NCBI GenBank assembly: GCA_016710985.1
Contig: JADJTX010000008.1
Coordinates: forward strand, 62,001-126,000
Direction of reading: 5' to 3'
Length of the DNA: 64,000 nt
Source: Ignavibacteria bacterium
GTDB taxonomy: Bacteria; Bacteroidota; Ignavibacteria; Tepidaquicellales; Tepidaquicellaceae
The notes below the pieces were generated by a model. It was not told the origin of the DNA, ran no database searches, and saw only the letters and a list, made by a program, of their open reading frames with translations. This document shows, piece by piece, positions 57,405 to 64,000 of the stretch; the first letter of the stretch is position 1; each line of letters begins with the position of its first letter. A program made the translations under genes and the position numbers.

Positions 57405-57478
57405 TGAGTCCCCGCATCATTATTTATCTGTCATTAAAAATTTTTCAATGCGGGAGACTCAGCAGGGACGATTAACGT
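57405..57478. repeat. Palindrome CCCGCTGAGTCCCCGCAT...ATGCGGGAGACTCAGCAGGG
   Basis: An imperfect inverted repeat of about 18-bp arms around an A/T-rich loop. The phrase CGCTGAGTC occurs also at 57,110 and, as CGCTGAGTCTGA, next to the 95-bp element at 29.35 kb. Confidence 0.65.
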
Positions 57479-57499
57479 GCTCACTCTAGGTCTCAACGT

Positions 57500-57835
57500 G
57501 CTCCCCAGAGTCTCATTAATCTAAACTCAGAGTCTCATTAATCTAACTCAGAGTCTCATTAATCTCAACTCAGAGTCTCATTAAACCTCTCACTCAGAGT
57601 CTCATTAATCTAACCTCAGAGTCTCATTAATCTAACTCGGAGTCTCTTTAATCTAACTCAGAGTCTCTTTAATCTAACTCAGAGTCTCATTAATCTAACT
57701 CAGAGTCTCTTTAATCTAACTCAGAGTCTCTTTAATCTAACTCAGAGTCTCTTTAATCTAACTCAGAGTCTCTTTAATCTAACTCTGAGTCTCATTAATC
57801 TCACTCATCTCAATCACCTCACTCGGAGTCTCAGA
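57500..57835. repeat. 21-bp tandem repeat array ACTCAGAGTCTCTTTAATCTA
   Basis: About 15 copies of a 21-bp unit with the variants CATTAA and CTTTAA; the first and last copies are irregular (AATCTCAACTCAGAG, AATCACCTCACTCGG). Some copies are 20-22 bp, so no long coding frame is kept. It lies 100 bp upstream of the cytochrome gene. Confidence 0.88.
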
Positions 57836-57930
57836 TAAGACGGCATACATAAAATTAACGGTTTGATTTTTCACAAATTGTTTTATTTTTTGCACTATAA
57901 AAACTATTTTATTAATCAAACCTGATTAAA

Positions 57931-58556
57931 ATGAAAACTAAAATTTTTATTCTCGGCATGACTTTAGTATCATGCATTTTCATTTTTTCACAATGTACGG
58001 AAATCGGTACAGACAAACAGAATAATCCAAAACCAAGTTTCGGCGGTTATGAAAGCCAGATAAAGTGGGGTGAACATCTTGTAACTGTAGGAGGCTGCGC
58101 TGACTGCCATACCCCAAAAAAATGACACCGAAGGGTCCGGTAGTAGATAATTCTCTTGCGTTCTCGGGTCATCCTGCAAACGTTCCGCCGCCTGACATAG
58201 ACCGGAAGGAAGTAGAAAGCAAAGGTCTTGTTGTTACAACTCCGGATCTGACAGCCTGGGTTGGTCCGTGGGGAATATCTTATGCAGCAAATATTTCTCC
58301 CGATGCGACGGGAATCGGTAACTGGCAGGAAAGTAATTTCATTACTGCATTAAGAGAAGGTAAATATAAGGGAATGCCGGGCGGACGATCACTACTGCCG
58401 CCAATGCCGTGGGAGTTCTTTAAGTCAATGAGTGATGACGAGATTAAAGCCATATTCGCTTATTTGAAATCACTTAAACCAATTAGTAATCTGGTTCCCC
58501 AGCCGTCACCGCCTGTATTAGCCGGACAGCCGCCACCGGATGCAGGAAAGAAATAA
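57931..58556 (+). CDS. Mono-haem cytochrome c lipoprotein, one frameshift
   Basis: About 208 residues after repair. A lipoprotein signal (ILGMTLVSCIFIFSQC) leads to KWGEHLVTVGGCADCHTPKK, with a single CxxCH haem site, and then GPWGISYAANISPDATGIGN, NFITALREGKYKGMPGG and LLPPMPWEFFKSMSDDEIKA, the last methionine being a plausible distal haem ligand. The pattern is close to cytochrome subunits of sugar or alcohol dehydrogenases. The frame is broken in the seven-A run at 58,107-58,113; eight A give HTPKKMTPKGPVVD. It stands alone and has no dehydrogenase partner nearby. Confidence 0.9.
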
Positions 58557-58697
58557 ATCTGTAACAAATCAATTATTCAGATTTCAAAAACAGGTCTCAA
58601 ATATTTACCACGGAGACACATAGATCACAGAGTTACACTGAGAATATTCCTACCCGAAGCTTTATTAAGTATTGAAATATTATTACGTAACTAAACA

Positions 58698-58728
58698 AAA
58701 AAAACCATACTGACAAGTATGGTTTTTC
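58698..58728. terminator. Bidirectional terminator AAAACCATAC/GTATGGTTTT
   Basis: A 10-bp perfect stem with a 6-nt loop flanked by A and T runs, between the convergent cytochrome and LVIVD genes. A family-C repeat fragment (ACCACGGAGACACATAGATC) lies just before it. Confidence 0.88.
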
Positions 58729-58798
58729 TATTAAAACTTTTTACCTAACACTCAATAATACTCAATAATACTCAATACACAATACACAATACCCACTA

Positions 58799-60174
58799 CT
58801 ATTTAATCATCATCATTTTCTTAGCATCCCTGAATTCACCGGATTTAATTTCATAATAATATATGCCGCTGCTCAATGTTGCTCCGTCAAAAGATACTTC
58901 ATAGTTTCCGGCGTTTTGTCTTTTATCAACCAATGTTGAAACCTCTTTACCGAGTTCATTATAAACTTTTAAAGTAACATTGTTATCAGCAGGAAGATAA
59001 TATCTGATCTTAGTTGAAGGATTGAACGGATTGGGAAAATTCTGTTCAAGTGAATAATGTTCCGGTATGAAGCTTCCGGTATTATTATTTGTTCCTGTCA
59101 TTGGAAAATTTGTTTTCAGTACATAAAGTCCGGTCTGCCTGTCGGAAGCGATTATTTTTCCGGAAGGAAACATGTAAACTCCCCAGCAGCCGTTATAGCT
59201 TTCATTATTATTTGAAGGATATGTATCATACCATGCGACCTCAACAGGTACATCCGGATTTGAAATGTCTATGACTCTTACGCCTGCACTGTAATGCGCT
59301 ATTATTCCATAGTTTCCGTAAATTTCTATATTATGAACTATCGAAGCGGTAATGCCGGTGGGCTGCCAGTTTGTGACATAAGTGATTGCAGACATGTTCT
59401 CTATGTTCCATATCTTTAAAAGATGAGGTGCTGTTCCAATCTCATCCGTTACAAATAATCTTTTTCTGTTGTCAGTAAGAGCAGTGTTATGCGGTCCTGC
59501 TCCGGGAAGATTTACAAATGAAGTAACAGTCGAAAGAGCCGCCTTATTCGTTGCATTGATAATTGAAACCTTGCCGTCGCTAATGTTTGCAGCGTAAATT
59601 GTATCATTGACTACTCTGCAGTCGTGAACATACATTGTTGACCATTGTCCCATCTTCACGGGATTTTCCGGATCTAACACATCGAGTACAGTTATGCCCC
59701 GTTAGGAGTGGCATTACCTCCGTTAAGATATAAATAATGACCGGCCTGTGAAATGGAATGAGTATTAGTGTATCCGGTATAATTCCATACTTTTACAAGG
59801 TGAACCGAATCCGGAAGATACTGAAGATCTACTATCTGCAGTCTGCTGTTGTTTCCCTCGGATACAATATAGGCATAATGAGAATAAGTCTTCATTTCTC
59901 TCCATGAAGAAGTAACTCCGGTTAAATAATCAACTTCAATAATGTTAGCAGAATCTGTAACATCAACAAAAGCAGTTCCGGTCGGGCATCCGAGTATTGC
60001 GTATTCCCTTCCGTTATCAGCTTTATAGCCCCACACCGCGGCATAAAGCGTACTTGTATAATGCTGATTTAGATTTTTAAGAAGATACATGTTCTGATTT
60101 GGGAGCTGTGAGAATGAATCATTTACTTTTATAACTGAAAGGAAAATAACAAGTGTTATTATTACTTTTTTCAT
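58799..60174 (-). CDS. Secreted LVIVD-repeat protein (choice-of-anchor B type) with sorting tail, one frameshift
   Basis: About 458 residues after repair. A signal peptide (IITLVIFLSVIKVNDSFSQ) is followed by LVIVD-type strands (SRLQIVDLQYLPDSVHLVKV, VRVIDISNPDVPVEVAWYDT) that should form a beta-propeller. The C-terminal tail has SLEQNYPNPFNPSTKIRYY-like sequence, SGIYYYEIKSG and KKMMMIK, so type IX export and surface attachment are expected. The break at about 59,697 needs one more G in GGGG: NATPNGGITVLDVLDPENP. It is a close paralogue of the next gene upstream, arranged head to tail, probably by duplication. Role unknown; likely surface adhesion or binding. Confidence 0.88.
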
Positions 60175-60196
60175 ACTTTTGTATTTTGGGGTAATA

Positions 60197-61575
60197 TTAT
60201 TTTATTAAAAACATTTTTTTTGTATCGGTAAAATTACCATTGTCACTGTTAATCTGAATCTTATAGAAATAAGTTCCGCTGCTGAGACCGAAATTATTAG
60301 CATCAACGGAAACTTCATAATTCCCTCCGTCTCTTCTGTCATTGATCACATTGGCAACGATCCTTCCCTGCAGATCATAAATTTTTAAACTGACAAAGGA
60401 ATTGTCCTTTAAAGAAAAACTGATCTTTGTTGAAGGGTTGAACGGATTAGGATAATTCTGACTTAATGTATAATCATCAGGTGAAATGTTATTATTACCT
60501 GCAATACCTGTCAAAGGAAAGGTAGTTTTAATTACAAAGAGACCGCTGCTCATATCCGAACCGATAATTTTCCCTGATGCAAATTTATAAACTCCCCAGC
60601 ATCCTGAATAGCTTGCACTGTTGCTGGAGGGATATGTATCATACCATGCAACTTCAATTGGATTTGAAGGATCGCTTATATTCAATATCCTTATACCTGC
60701 TCTGTAATGAGCTATTACTGCAAAGTCTCCGTATGTTTCAATATTATGAACAATTGCTGTGGTTATCCGTAGGCATCCACTCTTATAAATGTAATGTTAT
60801 TTATGTCTTCAATATTCCAGACATTTAATTTGCCGTTCGGAGTGCTGATCTCATTTGTGGTATAAAGATAATTCCTGTCCGGCGAAAAAGCAGAATTATG
60901 TGTAGATACTTCTGAAGTCGGAAAAGAGCGCCAGGTTCTGACAAATTCAAGTGTACTTTTATTAGTTGCATTAATAATTGAAGTTTCTCCTGTATATATA
61001 TTTGAAGCCCAGATCGTATCGTTTAAAACCCTGCAGTCATGAACATACAGCGTGCCCCACTGTCCAAGCTTAACAGGATTTTCCGGATCTTGTACATCTA
61101 CCACTGTAACACCTCCGTTTGCTGTTGCATTACCGCCGTTCAGATAGAGATAATGTCCTGACTGTTGAATTGAATGTGTCTTAGTATAGCCGGCATAACT
61201 CCAGGTTTTGACAAGCCTTACCGAATCCGGTAAATATTGAAGATCGACTATCTGCAAACCGCTGTTAGTAGCTTCACTTACTATGTAAGCATAATGCGAA
61301 TATGTTTTCATTTCTCTCCATCCGCTATTAAGTCCTTTAACGGAATCAACTTCTCTTATATTTGCTGAGTCAGTTATGTCAATAAATGAAGTTCCTACCT
61401 GAGTACCGAGTATAGCATATTCCCTGCCGTTTGGAGCTGTGTAACCCCAGAGAGCTGAATAAGCTGAGTACTGATCAAGATTCTTTAAAAGATAGGTGTT
61501 TTGATTTGCTAATTGGGAATATAAATTTGAATATGAAACTGCACATATGAAAAGAACGATGAATAATTTTTTCAT
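60197..61575 (-). CDS. Secreted LVIVD-repeat protein with sorting tail, paralogue, one frameshift
   Basis: About 459 residues after repair. Signal peptide LFIVLFICAVSYSNLYSQ, then repeats such as SGLQIVDLQYLPDSVRLVKT, VVDVQDPENPVKLGQWGTLY and NISDPSNPIEVAWYDTYPSS. The tail reads TLSQNYPNPFNPSTKISFS and SGTYFYKIQINS, ending KKMFLIK. It matches the downstream gene along nearly its whole length. The frame breaks near 60,765; one more G in GG (TAC GGG ATA ACC) restores VDAYGITTAIVHNIETYGDF. Only 22 bp separate the two genes, so they are probably co-transcribed. Confidence 0.88.
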
Positions 61576-61732
61576 TTTTAGGTTTTCTGTTAACAGTTAA
61601 AAATTAATTTGATAAAAATAAACAATTTGAAATTTAAAAACTAACTACATTTTTGAATTGTATACTAAAAATTCGTTATTGGTTGATTGGTTCAATAATT
61701 CCCGACGGCTGACATTTTAGACTGGACATAAA

Positions 61733-61770
61733 TAAAAAAGCCGGAAGAAATTCTCCTTCCGGCTTTTATT
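61733..61770. terminator. Terminator GCCGGAAG/CTTCCGGC (copy 1)
   Basis: An 8-bp G/C-rich stem with an 8-nt loop and flanking A and T runs. A near-identical hairpin occurs at 63,335. Together with the preceding AGACTGGACATAAATAAAAA it forms a duplicated 3'-flank shared by the two neighbouring tail-protein genes. Confidence 0.85.
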
Positions 61771-61794
61771 TAAATAATCAAATTTTTAATGATC

Positions 61795-61848
61795 GCTATA
61801 AAATTAACCAATTAACCAGTTACTAATTAACTAATCAACCAATCAACT
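61795..61848. repeat. AACCAATTAACCAGTT-type tandem repeat
   Basis: Loose 8-9-bp copies of AACCAATTA / AACTAATCA run up to the stop codon of the next gene. The same type lies at 63,407-63,475, again directly at the 3' end of a tail-protein gene. Confidence 0.7.
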
Positions 61849-63133
61849 ATTTCAGAAGCATCATCTTCTTAACGCTCGAGAAATTTCCTGACGTTATTTT
61901 ATAGAAATAAACTCCGCTTGAAAGTGAGGCAGCATTGAAGTTTATTGCATAATATCCCGCGGCTTTAAATTCATTTACTAATGAGGCGACTTCTTTTCCT
62001 GCGTTATCAAATACAGAAATATTTACGCTGCCGTCATTTGGCAATTGATATTCAATTTTAGTTGTCGGGTTAAACGGATTCGGATAATTTTGAGATAATT
62101 CAAAATTAGCCGGAACACCGATATTAACTTCATTGCTTAAATTGAAATATTCGAAGTTTCCGTTGAAGTCTATTTGTTTTAATCTGTAACTATAATTACC
62201 TGTGCTTAAATTTCTGTCAGTGAAAGAATAATTATTAACTGAAGTTGTTGTTCCGTTTCCGGTTACGTTTCCGACTTTTGACCATTGACCATTGACTGCA
62301 GATCTTTCAATGTCAAATCCGGAATTATTGGTTTCAGTTGCTGTTGACCAGTTTAAAGTAACGCTGTTGTTTGAAACAGATGAAACAAAACTTGACAGTT
62401 CAACAGGTAATACACCGTCTCCTTCAACTTCCAGAGCGTCAATTCCTATATAATCACTGTTATCACCAAAAGGTCCGCCATCAACCACTTTATATCTGAT
62501 TGCAAATCTTGCAGCAAATCCGGGTGAAGGTGCAATAAATGATTTTAATTCCCAAACACCATCTGTACTGGCTTCAAACTTACCAAGATCAACCCATCCG
62601 GCACTTTCAGGAGTTGTCCCGCCTGAAGCATTGTATGAAACAGTTACAGAATCCGGAAACGTTGAGCCTAGCGGTCCACGGCAACGGAATCTCATAACAT
62701 CACCTGTTACTACTGTCAAATCAGGCAGAACTAACCAGCTGTCTATATTATTGACGGCAGTTACAACCTGATAATTTGCAGCAGCATAGCTGTTTGCCGC
62801 ACCATTAAATGCTGAAAAGACAACTGGATTTCCCTGAAACCAGGTTGCTGCAACTCCCTGCGGACCGGTTCCTCTGTAATAAACGAGATAACCTCTTGCT
62901 TTAAGACCGGTTGTATCATTTGAAGAATCAAAATTATCCGAATAATAAATTGATGCATCTGTCTCAGCCGGATTGCTGATTGGCTGATAGGTTTCTCCCT
63001 TAATTGGAGGACCTGAATAATCATGCGACATTTTCTTTGGATTGTCACTATTTGAGAATCCCAGAAAAATTCCTAAAGCTAAAACTGTTAAAACTGTTAA
63101 GTAAATCTTTCTCATTTTTTTAGTCCTTTTCAT
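61847..63133 (-). CDS. Secreted choice-of-anchor J-like protein with sorting tail
   Basis: A 428-residue exported protein. A signal segment (KIYLTVLTVLALGIFLGFS) precedes a jelly-roll-like domain (about 60-230) with IDSWLVLPDLTVVTGDVMRF, DSVTVSYNASGG and SDYIGIDALEV, which resembles the choice-of-anchor J / cleaved-adhesin fold. Next comes a fibronectin-like region (VLPVELSSFVSSVSNNSVTL, SGFDIERSAVNGQWSKVG), then the tail FELSQNYPNPFNPTTKIEYQ, SSGVYFYKITSG, KKMMLLK. It is predicted to be surface-exposed. The last ~140 residues are almost identical to those of the next gene. Function likely adhesion or substrate binding. Confidence 0.88.
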   Translation of the reverse strand: MKRTKKMRKIYLTVLTVLALGIFLGFSNSDNPKKMSHDYSGPPIKGETYQPISNPAETDASIYYSDNFDSSNDTTGLKARGYLVYYRGTGPQGVAATWFQGNPVVFSAFNGAANSYAAANYQVVTAVNNIDSWLVLPDLTVVTGDVMRFRCRGPLGSTFPDSVTVSYNASGGTTPESAGWVDLGKFEASTDGVWELKSFIAPSPGFAARFAIRYKVVDGGPFGDNSDYIGIDALEVEGDGVLPVELSSFVSSVSNNSVTLNWSTATETNNSGFDIERSAVNGQWSKVGNVTGNGTTTSVNNYSFTDRNLSTGNYSYRLKQIDFNGNFEYFNLSNEVNIGVPANFELSQNYPNPFNPTTKIEYQLPNDGSVNISVFDNAGKEVASLVNEFKAAGYYAINFNAASLSSGVYFYKITSGNFSSVKKMMLLK

Positions 63134-63334
63134 TTAAGGTTTTTAAAATAGTTTTTTAAAAATGTAGCTTTAAAAGTAACCTCCTATCCTGTTGGGGTAA
63201 ATTATTAGAAATACTTTTTTTTATAAAAATATTTGAAACTATGGAAAAATGATTATATACAAATGTAATTTTTATTCTAACAAAATCCTAACAAATCGGT
63301 TAATTGGTTGATTGGCATTTGAGACTAAACATAA

Positions 63335-63374
63335 ATAAAAAAGCCGGAAGAAATTCTCCTTTCCGGCTTTTATT
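63335..63374. terminator. Terminator GCCGGAAG/CTTTCCGGC (copy 2)
   Basis: The second copy of the 61.7-kb terminator, differing by one base in the loop side. It lies between the promoter region of the 61.8-kb gene and the 3' end of the edge gene. Confidence 0.85.
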
Positions 63375-63475
63375 TAATGATCAAACTTTCAATGATCGCT
63401 TTCAAATTTAACCAATTAACGATTTACTAATTAACTGATCTAACCAGTTAACTAATCAACCAATTAACCAGTCAA

Positions 63476-64000
63476 CTATTTCAGAAGCATCATCTTCTTA
63501 ACGCTCGAGAAATTTCCTGACGATATTTTATAGAAATAAACTCCGCTTGATAGTGAAGCAGCATTGAAGTTTATTGCATAATATCCCGCAGACTTAAATT
63601 CATTTACTAATGTAGCAACTTCTTTTCCTGCGTTATCAAATACAGAAATATTTACGCTGCCGTCATTTGGCAATTGATATTTAATCTTAGTTGTAGGATT
63701 AAAGGGGTTCGGATAATTTTGTGATAATTCAAAATTAGCCGGTACACCAACATTAACTTCATTGCTTAAATTGAAATATTCAAAGTTACCGTTGAAGTCT
63801 ATTTGTTTCAATCTGTAGTTATAATTTCCTGAGCTTAAATTTTTGTCAGTGAAAGTATAGCTGTGACCTACTGTTGATGTTCCTTTTCCTGTCACATTAC
63901 CTACTTTAATCCATTCGTTTGACGTTTGACCTCTGACATTTGACCGCTCTATTTCAAATCCTGAATTGTTGGTCTCGGTTGCAGTTGACCAGTTTAAAGT
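63476..64000 (-). CDS. C-terminal part of a secreted protein with sorting tail, cut by the window edge
   Basis: The open frame runs to the last base of the window, so the N-terminal part is outside. Visible are the fibronectin-like end (TLNWSTATETNNSGFEIERS, EWIKVGNVTG) and the full sorting tail FELSQNYPNPFNPTTKIKYQ ... SSGVYFYKISSGNFSSVKKM. At both protein and DNA level it is nearly identical to the end of the previous gene, including the 3' flank and terminator, which indicates recent duplication or gene conversion. The N-terminal function cannot be known. Confidence 0.9.
   Translation of the reverse strand, partial: TLNWSTATETNNSGFEIERSNVRGQTSNEWIKVGNVTGKGTSTVGHSYTFTDKNLSSGNYNYRLKQIDFNGNFEYFNLSNEVNVGVPANFELSQNYPNPFNPTTKIKYQLPNDGSVNISVFDNAGKEVATLVNEFKSAGYYAINFNAASLSSGVYFYKISSGNFSSVKKMMLLK

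Noticed and set aside
57500..57835. Possible CRISPR array or coding heptad repeat
   Set aside because: The units are contiguous, with no spacers, and single-base length changes break any frame.

Overview
The window reads as chromosomal DNA of a low-GC member of the Bacteroidota/Chlorobiota/Ignavibacteriota group, most likely an Ignavibacteria-type bacterium. Five secreted proteins end in the C-terminal sorting tail NYPNPFNPTTKI...SGVYFYK..KKMMLLK that goes with type IX secretion. Promoter-like TAnnTTTG boxes, a TonB transducer, a DUF3098 protein, REP-like inverted repeats between genes and multi-histidine-kinase signalling operons fit the same group. This is inferred from protein style only; there is no rRNA in the window.

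Layout. (1) 0-1 kb: a RIO-type kinase. (2) 1.4-19.7 kb, minus strand: one compact signalling operon. It begins with an array of 18 related sensor modules that reconstructs as a single giant soluble histidine kinase of about 3,765 residues. A beta-propeller histidine kinase, a 7TM-type histidine kinase, a lone receiver and a receiver-adenylate cyclase follow. The three kinases carry nearly identical catalytic cores and different input domains, so three inputs appear to converge on one receiver pair with a cAMP output. (3) 20-28 kb: small accessory genes (effector-binding protein, DUF1801, AAA ATPase), a dockerin-type secreted protein, a luciferase-like monooxygenase, and regions rich in tandem repeats. 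(4) 28-43 kb: tex, a Ycf48-like secreted protein, hisS, a damaged lgt, then the rpmH-rnpA-yidD-yidC cluster, a glycosyltransferase and tmRNA. (5) 43-56 kb, minus strand: an M20 peptidase, a TonB/PstS-like/TPR operon, an L,D-transpeptidase, and pstSCAB. (6) 56-64 kb: a VOC protein, a repeat-dense gap, a cytochrome c, two LVIVD-repeat secreted paralogues and two secreted proteins with sorting tails, the last cut by the window edge.

Two things colour every annotation. First, about eighteen genes or gene parts are interrupted, including tex, rnpA, pstS and lgt. At least twelve breaks are repaired by adding or removing one base in a short homopolymer, which points to uncorrected indel errors more than to real pseudogenes. 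Two breaks are in-frame stops and two are internal deletions, and these need separate explanations. I annotate repaired genes as single CDSs and give the break position. Second, the intergenic DNA is full of short inverted-repeat elements of at least six families. Some have terminal inverted repeats like miniature transposable elements, and some supply the ends of coding regions. Several tandem repeats of 9 or 21 bp also occur.
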